The notes beneath the pieces were generated by a model, which made no database searches, was not told the DNA's origin, and saw nothing but the letters and a program-made list of their open reading frames with translations. A DNA stretch of 64,000 bases from Chlamydia pecorum E58 (lineage in GTDB: Bacteria > Chlamydiota > Chlamydiia > Chlamydiales > Chlamydiaceae). The position numbers and the translations under genes are program-made. Shown piece after piece: positions 17,833 through 27,799 of the stretch (its first letter is position 1; every line of letters starts with the position of its first letter). The stretch is taken from assembly GCF_000204135.1 (NCBI RefSeq), contig NC_015408.1:186001-250000 (forward strand), written 5' to 3'.

Positions 17833-17861
17833 TTGACCCAAGAAAGTCTGAAACATAGAAT
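17833..17861 (+). promoter_or_regulatory. Putative strong promoter of clpP-clpX
   Basis: TTGACC (17833-17838), a spacer of exactly 17 bases and TAGAAT (17856-17861) form one of the best sigma66-like promoters in the window. A start near 17868 would give a leader of about 118 bases before clpP that contains two inverted repeats. Confidence 0.6.
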
Positions 17862-17880
17862 TCAAGATTTTAATGTCCAG

Positions 17881-17940
17881 ACTTATTAGGTCGGCAGGCA
17901 TAATAAGTTCTTTGAGTACTATAACTATAACAGATCTGTT
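17881..17940. repeat. Two palindromes in the clpP leader
   Basis: ACTTATTA (17881-17888) and TAATAAGT (17901-17908) form an 8-bp inverted repeat with a 12-base loop. AACAGATCTGTT (17929-17940) is a perfect 12-base palindrome. Both lie between the clpP promoter and its start codon, so they could act as RNA structure or as binding sites. Confidence 0.5.
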
Positions 17941-17985
17941 TGCTTAGCTTAAGACGAGATAGAAATTTTTGATGAGGAATTGCAA

Positions 17986-18600
17986 ATGACATTAGTGCCT
18001 TACGTTGTCGAGGATACGGGCCGTGGCGAACGTGCCATGGATATTTACTCAAGACTCCTAAAAGATCGTATTGTAATGATCGGTCAGGAAATTACTGAGC
18101 CCCTCGCAAATACAGTAATTGCGCAGCTCTTATTCCTCATGTCTGAGGACCCTAAAAAAGACATTCAAATTTTCATCAACTCCCCTGGGGGGTATATCAC
18201 TGCAGGGTTGGCTATTTATGACACCATCCGCTTCTTAGGTTGTGATGTGAATACTTACTGCATTGGACAAGCAGCATCCATGGGAGCATTATTACTTTCT
18301 GCTGGGACTCCGGGGAAACGTTACGCTCTTCCTCATAGCCGCATGATGATCCACCAGCCATCTGGAGGAATTATTGGAACCTCTGCAGACATTCAATTGC
18401 AAGCTGCAGAAATTCTCACGTTAAAGAAACACTTAGCAAACATCTTGTCTGAGTGTACAGGCCAACCAGTAGAAAAAATCATAGAGGATTCCGAGCGAGA
18501 TTTCTTTATGGGGGCAGAGGAGGCAATTTCCTATGGCCTTATTGATAAAGTTGTCACTTCAGCAAAAGAAACTAAAGATAAAGACTCTTCAAGCTCTTAG
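17986..18600 (+). CDS. clpP: ATP-dependent Clp protease proteolytic subunit (ClpP2 type)
   Basis: A 204-residue serine peptidase. The catalytic triad is visible: Ser98 in [11 protein letters not shown], His123 in MMIHQP and Asp172 in SERDFFM. ClpP rings degrade proteins unfolded by ClpX. The frame is open from a TTG six bases earlier, but the ATG at 17986 is chosen because GAGGA lies seven bases before it. clpX follows after nine bases. Chlamydiae have two clpP genes; the copy beside clpX is called clpP2. Confidence 0.96.
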   Translation: MTLVPYVVEDTGRGERAMDIYSRLLKDRIVMIGQEITEPLANTVIAQLLFLMSEDPKKDIQIFINSPGGYITAGLAIYDTIRFLGCDVNTYCIGQAASMGALLLSAGTPGKRYALPHSRMMIHQPSGGIIGTSADIQLQAAEILTLKKHLANILSECTGQPVEKIIEDSERDFFMGAEEAISYGLIDKVVTSAKETKDKDSSSS

Positions 18601-18609
18601 AGAAGAACT

Positions 18610-19878
18610 ATGAATAAAAAAAATTTAACGATCTGTTCTTTTTGTGGTCGTTCCGAAAAAGATGTAGAAAAGCTCATTGCAGGCCCTTCGGTTTACATTT
18701 GTGATTACTGCATTAAACTCTGCTCTGGAATATTAGACAAAAAGCCTGCAGCTGCAGTCTCTGCTTCCGTAACGTCACAAGAAACTCCTTCTCAACATGT
18801 GGATTTACGCGTTCTAACTCCTAAAGAAATCAAAAAACACATAGATGAATATGTTGTAGGGCAAGAGCGGGCAAAAAAAACGATCGCTGTTGCTGTATAC
18901 AATCATTACAAAAGGATCCGAGCACTATTGCACAATAAGCATGTAAGTTACGGCAAGTCTAATGTATTACTTCTAGGCCCTACAGGCTCAGGGAAAACCT
19001 TAATAGCAAAAACTCTAGCAAAAATTCTTGATGTTCCCTTTACGATTGCAGATGCAACGACGCTTACAGAAGCAGGATATGTTGGAGAGGATGTAGAAAA
19101 TATTGTTTTACGCCTCTTACAATCTGCTGATTATGATGTGAGTCGAGCAGAGCGTGGAATTATCTATATTGACGAGATTGATAAAATCGGCAGAACTACA
19201 GCGAATGTTTCCATTACACGGGATGTTTCTGGCGAGGGAGTTCAACAAGCATTATTAAAAATTATTGAAGGAACAACAGCAAACGTCCCCCCGAAAGGAG
19301 GACGTAAGCATCCTAACCAAGAGTATATCCGAGTCAATACAGAAAACATTTTGTTTATCGTAGGTGGAGCATTTGTCAATTTAGACAAAATCATTGCAAA
19401 AAGATTAGGAAAGACCACTATAGGGTTTTCCGATGATCAAGCAGATTTTTCTCAAAAAGATCGCGACCACTTACTAGCAAAAGTAGAAACTGAAGATCTC
19501 ATTGCTTTTGGGATGATCCCCGAATTTGTGGGAAGATTTAATTGTATTGTCAACTGTGAAGAGCTTTCCTTAGATGAACTCGTAGCTATTCTTACTGAGC
19601 CTACAAATGCTATCGTTAAGCAATACGTTGAACTGTTTGCAGAGGAAAACGTAAAGTTGGTTTTTGAAAAAGAAGCTTTATATGCTATAGCAAAAAAAGC
19701 AAAGCAAGCAAAAACTGGGGCGCGAGCTTTAGGGATGATCTTAGAGAATCTCCTTCGAGATCTTATGTTTGAAGTTCCTTCAGATCCTACTGTAGAATCT
19801 ATACGTATCCAAGAAAACACAATAGCTGAAAATAAAGCCCCATTGATTATAAGAAGAGCTCCTGAAGCTATAGCATAA
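18610..19878 (+). CDS. clpX: Clp protease ATP-binding subunit ClpX
   Basis: A 422-residue AAA+ unfoldase. The N-terminal zinc finger uses C9, C12, C31 and C34. The P-loop is [17 protein letters not shown], Walker B is [13 protein letters not shown], and the pore loop is in [11 protein letters not shown]. ClpX recognises tagged substrates and feeds them to ClpP. The spacing of nine bases after clpP and the shared promoter indicate an operon. Length is normal. Confidence 0.97.
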   Translation: MNKKNLTICSFCGRSEKDVEKLIAGPSVYICDYCIKLCSGILDKKPAAAVSASVTSQETPSQHVDLRVLTPKEIKKHIDEYVVGQERAKKTIAVAVYNHYKRIRALLHNKHVSYGKSNVLLLGPTGSGKTLIAKTLAKILDVPFTIADATTLTEAGYVGEDVENIVLRLLQSADYDVSRAERGIIYIDEIDKIGRTTANVSITRDVSGEGVQQALLKIIEGTTANVPPKGGRKHPNQEYIRVNTENILFIVGGAFVNLDKIIAKRLGKTTIGFSDDQADFSQKDRDHLLAKVETEDLIAFGMIPEFVGRFNCIVNCEELSLDELVAILTEPTNAIVKQYVELFAEENVKLVFEKEALYAIAKKAKQAKTGARALGMILENLLRDLMFEVPSDPTVESIRIQENTIAENKAPLIIRRAPEAIA

Positions 19879-19896
19879 CTTCTTTTAGAGATTGGG

Positions 19897-21129
19897 ATGG
19901 ATGTCAATGCCCTTGAAGCAGCAAAAAAAGTCTTAGTAAAGTTGCGTAATGCAGGTTACCAAGCGTATTTCGTCGGGGGATGCGTTAGGGATATGCTTAT
20001 GGGCAAACCTATGGTGGACATCGATATTGCTACGGATGCGCCTCCAGTAATTGTCTCGACGATTTTTTCTGACGTGATTTCCATAGGAGCAGCTTTCGGA
20101 ATTATTGTTGTCAAGTTAGAAGGGTACCTTTTTGAAGTTGCGACCTTTCGTAATGATGGTCAGTATACAGATGGTCGTCATCCACAACAAGTGAAGTTTT
20201 CTTCCATGAGGGAGGATGCTTTACGTCGAGATTTTTCCATTAACGGCATATATTACGATCCCTTTGAAGATAAGCTCTTTGATTTTGTCGAGGGAATCCG
20301 AGATATTGAAAAAAAAGTAATTCGCGCTATAGGTCATCCTCGCCTGAGATTTGCAGAAGATAAATTAAGGATTCTCAGGGCAATTCGTTTCGCTTCGTCT
20401 CTAGAGTTTACCTTGGATCCCGCAACAGAAAGAGCTTTGATCAAAGAAGCTCCAACTTTAGTAAGCGCTGTTTCTCCAGAAAGAATTTGGCAAGAGCTGA
20501 AGAAAATGATGAAAAGCCATCCCTACCAAGCGATGGTCTTGTTACTAAAACTAAAGGTTCTAGTGACCATTTTCCCAGAACTTCGCGACATCCCCTACGG
20601 CATCCTACGCTCCACTATAGCGTTCTTAAACAAACTTAACCCTCAGAAATTCCCTGAAATCCTTCTATTACTTCCCTTATTTCAAGGAGTCCCAGAGGAA
20701 GCCACATCTGCCGCTTTTTCTAGACTCAAAGTCTCAAATAAAGAACTTCGCCTGATAGAAGCATGGTACAAAGCATTGCCACATTTTCAAAACATTTCTA
20801 TGAGCAGGGTTTTTTGGGCGCATTTCCTTGCCTCCCCTTCTGCCTCGATGTTTTTAGAAATATTCTCAGCTCTACAAAAGGATCCAAGTAAACAACAGCA
20901 TTTCATTGCGCGTGTTCAAGAACTCGAAACACGCCTTGAAAAATTTATTTTACGAATAAAAACAGCCTCTCCTTTGATTTCTGCTCCCGATCTTATGGCT
21001 AAAGGCATAGCTCCTGGGAGGTTACTCGGAGATCTTCTCAAAGAAGCCGAAAATCTTTCTATAGAACATGAGTGTCTTGACAAGGAAAAAATTTTGGCGA
21101 TTCTTCAAGAAAAAGGATTTTGGAAATAA
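19897..21129 (+). CDS. pcnB: Poly(A) polymerase / tRNA nucleotidyltransferase family protein
   Basis: A 410-residue class II nucleotidyltransferase. The head-domain signature YFVGGCVRDMLMGKPMVDID (about 25-44) carries the catalytic acidic pair in DID, and RRDFSINGIYYDPFEDKLFDF and RILRAIRFASSLEF follow as in PcnB and CCA-adding enzymes. The family adds A tails to RNA or CCA to tRNA; discriminating between them needs the neck-domain motif and cannot be settled by eye. It starts 18 bases after clpX and may be part of that transcript. Confidence 0.88.
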   Translation: MDVNALEAAKKVLVKLRNAGYQAYFVGGCVRDMLMGKPMVDIDIATDAPPVIVSTIFSDVISIGAAFGIIVVKLEGYLFEVATFRNDGQYTDGRHPQQVKFSSMREDALRRDFSINGIYYDPFEDKLFDFVEGIRDIEKKVIRAIGHPRLRFAEDKLRILRAIRFASSLEFTLDPATERALIKEAPTLVSAVSPERIWQELKKMMKSHPYQAMVLLLKLKVLVTIFPELRDIPYGILRSTIAFLNKLNPQKFPEILLLLPLFQGVPEEATSAAFSRLKVSNKELRLIEAWYKALPHFQNISMSRVFWAHFLASPSASMFLEIFSALQKDPSKQQHFIARVQELETRLEKFILRIKTASPLISAPDLMAKGIAPGRLLGDLLKEAENLSIEHECLDKEKILAILQEKGFWK

Positions 21130-21249
21130 TTTATCTAAAATCAAGACTATCCTTACATTGCCAATAAGAATTTTATCTCTTTAGATTTAATTTTTTAGCT
21201 TCTATTATTTTCTGATAATTATTACGGATTAAGATAGAATGAGAAGAAT

Positions 21250-22701
21250 ATGTTGCGAATTGCCATCTTAGGAAGGCCTAATGTGGGGAAATCTTCCCTT
21301 TTCAATAGGCTTTGCAAACGTTCTTTGGCGATAGTCAATGCTGAAGAAGGGACAACGCGCGACCGTCTATATGGGTCTGCGCAAATTTGCGACTCTACAA
21401 TACAGGTGATTGATACTGGGGGTGTCAATAAAGACTCTCAGGACCATTTCCAAAAGCATATTTTCAAACAAGCGCTTGTGGGAGCAAAGGAAGCAGATCT
21501 TTTGCTTTTAGTCGTAGACATCCGCTGTGGGATTACAGAGCAGGATATGCAGTTAGCCAAGTTGCTGCGTCCTTTAAACAAGCCGATCATCCTCGTTGCT
21601 AACAAAGCAGATAGCCGTAAGGATGAATTTGGTATCCATGAGCTGTACTCCCTGGGAATTCCTGAGATTGTTGTGACCTCTGCGGCTCATGGGAAACATA
21701 TTGATACTCTTGTGCATAAAATCCAACGGCTTGCAAAAATTCCAGAGATACAGCCTGAGTCTCCTCAGGATGATGAAGATCTTCATGAAGAGAAAGAGCT
21801 TCTCTGTGATAAGGAGTCTGAAGCTATCTTTGAGGAAGTTTTTGATGAAAATCACGAAAGTTTTTTCGTTGAGGATCCTCAGCTTCCCCCTCTAGAAACC
21901 AACCAACCGTTAAAAATTGCTTTAATTGGCAGACCAAATGTAGGGAAATCTTCAATTATTAACGGGCTATTGAATGAAGAGCGCTGCATCACAGACAATA
22001 TCCCCGGGACCACCCGAGATAATGTCGATATCCTCTATACAAAAGAAGACCGTTCTTATTTATTTATAGATACGGCGGGTCTTAGGAAAATGAAAAGCGT
22101 AAAAAATTCTGTGGAGTGGATTTCCACATCGCGGACAGAAAAAGCCATCTCCCGTGCGGATATCTGCCTCCTTGTTGTAGATGCAACCCAAGGGCTCTCC
22201 TCCTACGATAAGCGCATCCTTTCTTTAATTTCTAAAGAGAAAAAACCCCACATTCTCCTTGTAAACAAGTGGGACTTAATGCACTCCATCCGTATGGAGC
22301 ACTATTGTCGTGATGTTCTTGCTACAGACCCTTATTTAGGACAGGCAAGGATCTTATGCATCTCTGCTCTTAAAAAACGGAATCTCTCTCAGATCTTCCG
22401 AGCTATAGATGAGCTCCATGAAGTGATCTCTCGGAAAGTCCCTACTCCTATGGTGAATAAAACCTTAGCTTCTGCCCTACAAAAACACCATCCTCAGGTA
22501 ATCAACGGCCGAAGACTAAGAATTTACTATGCCATTCAAAAAACCTCTTCTCCTTTCCAATTTTTATTATTTATTAATAGAAAATCCTTACTTACAAAAC
22601 ACTATGAAAACTATTTAAAAAACTCATTAAAAACAACATTTAAACTACACGGTATACCCTTTGATTTAACTTTTAAAGAAAAACCAAAAAGAACAAATTA
22701 A
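21250..22701 (+). CDS. der: Ribosome-associated GTPase Der (EngA)
   Basis: A 483-residue tandem GTPase. G1 of the first domain is [14 protein letters not shown] (8-21) and of the second [14 protein letters not shown] (about 226-239); each has DTGG/DTAGL, NKAD/NKWD motifs. A C-terminal KH-like domain ends in a lysine-rich tail. Between the G domains is an acidic linker of about 50 residues rich in Glu and Asp, longer than in E. coli Der. Der acts in 50S subunit maturation. Confidence 0.96.
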   Translation: MLRIAILGRPNVGKSSLFNRLCKRSLAIVNAEEGTTRDRLYGSAQICDSTIQVIDTGGVNKDSQDHFQKHIFKQALVGAKEADLLLLVVDIRCGITEQDMQLAKLLRPLNKPIILVANKADSRKDEFGIHELYSLGIPEIVVTSAAHGKHIDTLVHKIQRLAKIPEIQPESPQDDEDLHEEKELLCDKESEAIFEEVFDENHESFFVEDPQLPPLETNQPLKIALIGRPNVGKSSIINGLLNEERCITDNIPGTTRDNVDILYTKEDRSYLFIDTAGLRKMKSVKNSVEWISTSRTEKAISRADICLLVVDATQGLSSYDKRILSLISKEKKPHILLVNKWDLMHSIRMEHYCRDVLATDPYLGQARILCISALKKRNLSQIFRAIDELHEVISRKVPTPMVNKTLASALQKHHPQVINGRRLRIYYAIQKTSSPFQFLLFINRKSLLTKHYENYLKNSLKTTFKLHGIPFDLTFKEKPKRTN

Positions 22702-22754
22702 TTTGTTAAAAAAACGAATTATTATTAAACGATAATTAAATAAACAAATTAATT
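22692..22754. repeat. AT-rich palindrome and direct repeat before the CT702-like gene
   Basis: AACAAATTAATTTGTT (22692-22707) is a perfect 16-base palindrome overlapping the der stop codon. Its first 12 bases (AACAAATTAATT) recur at 22743-22754, just before the GGAG ribosome-binding site of the next gene. The 70-base interval is nearly all A and T. Confidence 0.55.
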
Positions 22755-22772
22755 ATTTGGAGATATAAAGCT

Positions 22773-23312
22773 ATGCACCACGATCATCACAATATCCCAG
22801 AAGCAGATCCTTATTTTCTCGATGATGATGTCACGCACTATTCCGAAGAGATGATTTCTCTGGATAGATACCAAGAAACTGGGGTGTATGTTGAAGAGGA
22901 GAAGGAAAAAGAGAAAGGGGATATTCTTATTGTCTTTGGTAATTCTCTGTTACAAGGAACAACCCGTCAAATTTACATTAGCGAAGACAATCATACCTAT
23001 ACTCGTAGCTACTACAAAAACCGCTGGGGATTGTGGTCTAGTATGCCTTTAAAGACGATTTCTTCTAAAACTTATGATTTAAATAGTCTGAAGGAACCTC
23101 ATTTTCTTTTAACTACCAACGTAGAGAAGCTAATTAATGCTCCGGAAAACCTTCCAAAAGGCTCTGAAAGCTTAGATAATATGATCCTCTCCATAGCTAG
23201 CCGAAAAGTCCACCACCATATTCAGTTTTTTATCGCAGATAACCGTAGAACATTTTGGATCCGCCATCACCACAATGATTCCTCATGGTCCCCATGGCAA
23301 ACTTTCATTTAA
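22773..23312 (+). CDS. Conserved chlamydial hypothetical protein (CT702 position)
   Basis: A 179-residue soluble protein that I do not recognise beyond its position between der and secA. The N-terminus is rich in His and Asp (MHHDHHNIPEADPYFLDDD), followed by an acidic Glu/Lys stretch (about 43-55). The rest looks like a beta-rich domain with many aromatic residues; a Trp-rich motif appears twice, NRWGLWSSMPLKTI near 89 and DSSWSPWQTFI at the end. No signal peptide or membrane helix. GGAG lies ten or so bases before the ATG. No function is proposed. Confidence 0.8.
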   Translation: MHHDHHNIPEADPYFLDDDVTHYSEEMISLDRYQETGVYVEEEKEKEKGDILIVFGNSLLQGTTRQIYISEDNHTYTRSYYKNRWGLWSSMPLKTISSKTYDLNSLKEPHFLLTTNVEKLINAPENLPKGSESLDNMILSIASRKVHHHIQFFIADNRRTFWIRHHHNDSSWSPWQTFI

Positions 23313-23327
23313 TGAAGATATAGACAA

Positions 23328-23353
23328 GAAAAGAGATAGGGGATCTCTTTTCT
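23328..23353. terminator. Bidirectional terminator between CT702-like gene and secA
   Basis: AGAAAAGAGAT (23328-23338) and ATCTCTTTTCT (23343-23353) form an 11-bp stem with a four-base loop between two convergent genes. The stem overlaps the secA stop codon. T-rich sequence follows on the plus strand, so it can end transcripts from the left; a role for secA is likely. Confidence 0.55.
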
Positions 23354-26255
23354 ATTCTTCCTCATTAGAATCTGAAACTACAGTGAATTCCAAGGGACCA
23401 TAGTTTGCATCGTTATGGAACGACGTAGCTACAGTAGGGATGATATTTGAAGCATAATCCCTTTGTGTCGTTAACTCTAATCGGAAAAGATGCTTCGCAA
23501 TCATAATGCGAATATCTCGAATTAAACCTTCAAATAAAAAGAACGATTCATACTTGAATTCTAACAGAGGATCTTTCTGCCCTACCGTACGTAGCCCTAC
23601 TTCACTACGCAGTAAATCCATATCCATAAGATGGATTTTCCACTGCTCATCAATATGCATGATCATTATAGAACGAATGACGTCCTTACAAATTTCTTCG
23701 ATATCTCCAAGGTCCCTGTTCGCTGCTGCAGCGATTTCCTGAGCCATACAAGCAAGCTTCTGAGATAAAACCTCTATAAGCTCCTGAGCAATACGCTCTG
23801 CTATAGCATCAGAGCTCTTAAGTTTCAGTAATTCTGGGATCTCTAGTTTGATTGGGAAAGAATAATCTATCCATTCCCGAAGTACCGAAGGTACGCCCTG
23901 AGCAGAAGGCATAAGAGCATCCCCAACCATTAAAGCAACGTGGGAAATGATTTCTTGGACTAAAGAAAAAATTTCCTTCTCATGCAAGACGTCATTACGA
24001 AATGCATAAATTGTTTGTCGTTGCTTATTCATTACATCGTCATACTCTAACGTATGTTTGCGAATCGTATAGTTCCTTCCCTCTACTCGCTTCTGAGCAG
24101 TTTCTATTAACCGATTGAACATAGGATCTGACATCGCTTCTCCTTCTGGAGGGCGAAAATGACGAATCAAAGTGTTTAACTTTGGAGAGGCAAATAACCT
24201 CATCAAACGATCTTCAAAGGACAAAAAAAACTTTGCAGACCCAGGATCTCCTAAACGTGCACATCGTCCCCTAAGCTGCCTGTCAATCCTTCGGGATTGA
24301 TGGCGAGACGTTCCAATCACATGTAGCCCTCCAACAATCACAGCCTCAGGATCTAACTTAATATCCGTACCTCTCCCCGCCATATTCGTTGCGACAGTCA
24401 CTGCCCCAAGCTTCCCAGCTCCAGCAATAATTTCCGCTTCTTGCGCATGATTTTTCGCATTCAAAACGGTATGCGAAATACGATTTTGCTTCAAAATACG
24501 AGAAAGCTTTTCTGAAACTTCTACTGATTCCGTCCCAACAAGAATTGGGTTCCCAGCCTGATGTATCTTAGCAATCTCACTGATAATCGCATGATACTTC
24601 TCACGCTCTGTCATGTAAAATTCATCATTGTGATCTACACGTAAACAAGGTTTAAATGTAGGAACTTGCAACACGTACAAGTTGTAAATCTCTTTAAACT
24701 CTCGAGACTCAGTAATTGCCGTTCCAGTCATCCCAGCTAGCTTCTCATAGAGACGGAAAAAGTTCTGCAAAGTCACAGTAGCAAAGGTCTGAGACTCCTT
24801 ACGGATAGTAACATTCTCTTTTGCTTCAATCGCCTGATGCAACCCGTCAGAAAAACGACGTCCCGGTTGAGGGCGGCCTGTATGCTCATCAATGATGACA
24901 ATCACATCATCTCGCACAATATAATCTACATCCCGCTCCATCAAAAGATGTGCCCTTAATAATTGCCTCAATCCATGAGCTCGAGCTTTACGCCGTGCAT
25001 CTTCTTCTGAAACCGCAATTTTCTTATGAATTTTATCTGTAGGAGAGAGCGTCGTATCCTCATCAATCAAAGCATACTCGTGCCCCATATCCATCATAAT
25101 AAAGTCTTCAGCAGAACCTCCCGCACGTTCCACCCACTGAAGCATGCCCTTATCTGTCAGTTCAAAATCATTATTATGCTCATCTACAATGATATATAGC
25201 TGAGAAAGTTTCTCTAAACACTCCTCTTTGTTTTGCTCTGCGTGGTAATACACATCCCACTTGTCAATCAAAGCGCGCAAATCTGGATGCTCACGCACAC
25301 GTCGCAAAACGCGATTTAACGGCATCCCTTTACTTACTAACCAAAGACTTCGGCAAAATTCAGAGATTGCTTCTACGGCTTTCTTATCTTTAGGTAAAAA
25401 ATCTGCATCTAAAAATGGCTCTAAACCACGTCTCGCCTCTAGGGCAATTTGATGACACAGCTCCCTCTGTACAGCAACTAGCTCTGCAACCTTATCCTTT
25501 AATTCAAAATAGACAGGATTGTGTTTTTCTCCAGGGCCAGAAATGATCAAAGGTGTACGAGCCTCATCGATCAAAATCGAGTCTACTTCATCAATAATGG
25601 CAAAATAAAACCCTCGCCCTACTTGCTCTTCAGCACGAGTCGCCATAGAATTATCACGCAAATAATCAAAACCAAACTCAGAAGCTGTTCCGTAAACGAC
25701 ATCGCATTGATAGATTTCCTTACGCTTCTCTGGAGGGGTCCCAGAGATTAAGACCCCTGTACGCAGCCCTAACCAACGTAATATAGATCCAACCCACTCG
25801 CAATCCCGCTGTGCAAGATAATCATTTACTGTAACAAGATGTACCGGCTTCCCACTCAATGCATTCAAATAGAGAGGCATCACTGCTGTTAATGTTTTCC
25901 CCTCTCCTGTTTGCATTTCTGTAATAAATCCCTTATGCATCGCGATGGCTCCTAAGATTTGGACATCATAGGGCACCATATCCCACTCTTGATGATATCC
26001 AGACACCTCTACAGGAGTCCCAGCCAAACGCCTACATACGTTCTTTACTACACCATAAGCTTCAGGAAGCATGTCATCTAAAGATTCCCCTTCCTGATAG
26101 CGTTGTTTTAATTCGGCTGTTTTATTCCGCAGCTCGTCATCAGACAAAGAAGTAAACATTTCATCGAAAACGTTTACACTATCTACAAGCTTTTGGAATC
26201 TTTTTAAAGTACGCTCTTGCGAAGAACCAAAGAAGCGCTTAAGAAAATCTAACAT
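23352..26255 (-). CDS. secA: Preprotein translocase ATPase SecA
   Basis: A 967-residue SecA, the motor that pushes unfolded proteins through SecYEG. The Walker A is in MQTGEGKTLTAVMPLYLNAL, DEVDSILIDEARTPLIISG gives motif II and the preprotein-linked region, and ATNMAGRGTDIKL and RIDRQLRGRCARLGDPGSA are motifs V and VI. The C-terminus ends in an acidic tail (SNEEE) without the cysteine-rich zinc motif of E. coli SecA. Exported proteins in this window, such as PorB, GspD and the pseudopilins, depend on it. Confidence 0.97.
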   Translation of the reverse strand: MLDFLKRFFGSSQERTLKRFQKLVDSVNVFDEMFTSLSDDELRNKTAELKQRYQEGESLDDMLPEAYGVVKNVCRRLAGTPVEVSGYHQEWDMVPYDVQILGAIAMHKGFITEMQTGEGKTLTAVMPLYLNALSGKPVHLVTVNDYLAQRDCEWVGSILRWLGLRTGVLISGTPPEKRKEIYQCDVVYGTASEFGFDYLRDNSMATRAEEQVGRGFYFAIIDEVDSILIDEARTPLIISGPGEKHNPVYFELKDKVAELVAVQRELCHQIALEARRGLEPFLDADFLPKDKKAVEAISEFCRSLWLVSKGMPLNRVLRRVREHPDLRALIDKWDVYYHAEQNKEECLEKLSQLYIIVDEHNNDFELTDKGMLQWVERAGGSAEDFIMMDMGHEYALIDEDTTLSPTDKIHKKIAVSEEDARRKARAHGLRQLLRAHLLMERDVDYIVRDDVIVIIDEHTGRPQPGRRFSDGLHQAIEAKENVTIRKESQTFATVTLQNFFRLYEKLAGMTGTAITESREFKEIYNLYVLQVPTFKPCLRVDHNDEFYMTEREKYHAIISEIAKIHQAGNPILVGTESVEVSEKLSRILKQNRISHTVLNAKNHAQEAEIIAGAGKLGAVTVATNMAGRGTDIKLDPEAVIVGGLHVIGTSRHQSRRIDRQLRGRCARLGDPGSAKFFLSFEDRLMRLFASPKLNTLIRHFRPPEGEAMSDPMFNRLIETAQKRVEGRNYTIRKHTLEYDDVMNKQRQTIYAFRNDVLHEKEIFSLVQEIISHVALMVGDALMPSAQGVPSVLREWIDYSFPIKLEIPELLKLKSSDAIAERIAQELIEVLSQKLACMAQEIAAAANRDLGDIEEICKDVIRSIMIMHIDEQWKIHLMDMDLLRSEVGLRTVGQKDPLLEFKYESFFLFEGLIRDIRIMIAKHLFRLELTTQRDYASNIIPTVATSFHNDANYGPLEFTVVSDSNEEE

Positions 26256-26402
26256 ACGTTATTCAAACTTATATAAACTTCATTATCTTTTTTGAACTCG
26301 TTCTCTAACACCATACTCTATTAGGCTTAATAAAACGAATAAAAGTTCCCTAAGACGCAATTTCTCCTCTTTTAGCAAAAAAATTTTTTTACAAAGAAAA
26401 GC

Positions 26403-26420
26403 CGTAGGATAACTACTACG
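26403..26420 (-). terminator. Possible terminator after the TPR gene
   Basis: On the minus strand CGTAG and CTACG form a 5-bp stem with an 8-base loop overlapping the stop codon, followed by GGCTTTTCTTTG. The stem is short, so support is modest. An A7T7 tract lies about 20 bases further on. Confidence 0.35.
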
Positions 26421-27741
26421 CAGCAAGTAGAGTTGTGATTTCCATGATATGTTGATCACTTAAAGGTAATTTTTGTCTTAAATTACGGAGAATCTGCGCA
26501 CGACGTTTTTTCTGTACTAAGGAGGTATCTTGTGAAGCTAGGAAAGATTGGATTTCATATGCAGCATCAAAGTTCCCTAAGCGGGCTTCACATGCACTAA
26601 GTAGCTCTAATGTTTCCCGACTTCGATGCAACTGCACAGAGCGCTGCGCATATTTTAGTCCCTCTTCTGGAGAAACGATCTTTGCAAACCCTACTCCAGC
26701 AAGCCAAGCTAAAGCTTTACATGCCGTCACACTCTCTGGGAACTTTTGAATCACCTGCAGGTAGATTTTTTCAGCTTCTATGTATTTGCGTAAACGGCAC
26801 AAACACAAGCCATAATTCAGGCAACAATTACCATCTTCTGCAAATGTAGAACACTTCAAAGCAACTCCCCAGCAGGTCTCTGCCAAAGCATAATCCTTTA
26901 TGTCCATCGCAGCCATTGCGGCATATTTCATCAATAAAGCGTCTCCATATGCCCATAAGCGGCTGCTTTGATAAATTAAAAGTGCACGATTTGATCTACC
27001 AAGTTTCTGTTCACAAAGCCCTATATTAAACAAAGCTTCTTCTTTATACTCGGGTTCAGCTAATAGCTTTCGGAACAATTGCCCTGCTTGCATATAGTTT
27101 GAAGAAATACGATGAGCATGGGCTAAATTATACGTGACTTCTATAGGGCAAGGCCCTAAAGCACTTGCACGGCTATAAAACTCTATAGCATCTGTATACC
27201 GCTTGGCTGTAAAATAGATATAGCCAACTGTAATATAGGTTTCTTGATGCGAAAGAGGCGAAATCCAGGGCTCGATCAAATTACATGCTTCATTGACATG
27301 GCCTACACGCACGAGCGCGGAAGCAAACTTTGCTACATCTCGCTCTTCTAATTTCTCCCCAGGGACCAAAGAAAATGCCTGTACACACTCCTTAAATGCA
27401 CTATGACGATACGCCTTGTACGCCACCTCTAAAAAAAACGGTGTCCCAATAAGCTTTAATGTATACGCTTCTGCTAATAATTTCTCTACTTCAGGGAAGC
27501 GCTCCATCTCACGCAAAATGCGTATATAATCAAACAAACATTGACGCCTATAAAAACGTTTTTTTAAAATTGGAAGAAGCTTTTGCTCTGCGACTGCCCA
27601 TTCTTTTAATTCGATGCTCAAGCGCACTTCTCGAATTACCTGAGCTGCATGACGACGAAAACATGTGTAGCGATAATAGCTTTTCGCTACGATCGCTATT
27701 GCTAGACTTGCAACTAATGTCCACAAGATGACTAGCCACAT
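26416..27741 (-). CDS. Membrane-anchored TPR protein (CT700 homologue)
   Basis: A 441-residue protein with one N-terminal membrane helix (LVILWTLVASLAIAIVAKSYY, about 3-22) followed by repeated helix pairs of the tetratricopeptide type throughout the rest; examples are ITVGYIYFTAKRYTDAIEFY near 168 and CLNYGLCLCRLRKYIEAEKIY near 306. TPR arrays bind partner proteins. Topology suggests an inner-membrane anchor with the repeats on one face, but which side cannot be read. It lies between psd and secA on the same strand. Confidence 0.85.
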   Translation of the reverse strand: MWLVILWTLVASLAIAIVAKSYYRYTCFRRHAAQVIREVRLSIELKEWAVAEQKLLPILKKRFYRRQCLFDYIRILREMERFPEVEKLLAEAYTLKLIGTPFFLEVAYKAYRHSAFKECVQAFSLVPGEKLEERDVAKFASALVRVGHVNEACNLIEPWISPLSHQETYITVGYIYFTAKRYTDAIEFYSRASALGPCPIEVTYNLAHAHRISSNYMQAGQLFRKLLAEPEYKEEALFNIGLCEQKLGRSNRALLIYQSSRLWAYGDALLMKYAAMAAMDIKDYALAETCWGVALKCSTFAEDGNCCLNYGLCLCRLRKYIEAEKIYLQVIQKFPESVTACKALAWLAGVGFAKIVSPEEGLKYAQRSVQLHRSRETLELLSACEARLGNFDAAYEIQSFLASQDTSLVQKKRRAQILRNLRQKLPLSDQHIMEITTLLAA

Positions 27742-27799
27742 AATTCGTTATTTTTTGACTTTTCTCTCTTTGCAATACCAAAAAAAATCTTTAAAGTCT

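Noticed and set aside
19452..19907. 151-residue minus-strand frame
   Set aside because: Shadow of clpX; the clpX frame has full AAA+ motifs.
26376..26391. A7T7 tract between secA and the TPR gene
   Set aside because: Self-complementary but too simple to call; may bend DNA, no further signal.
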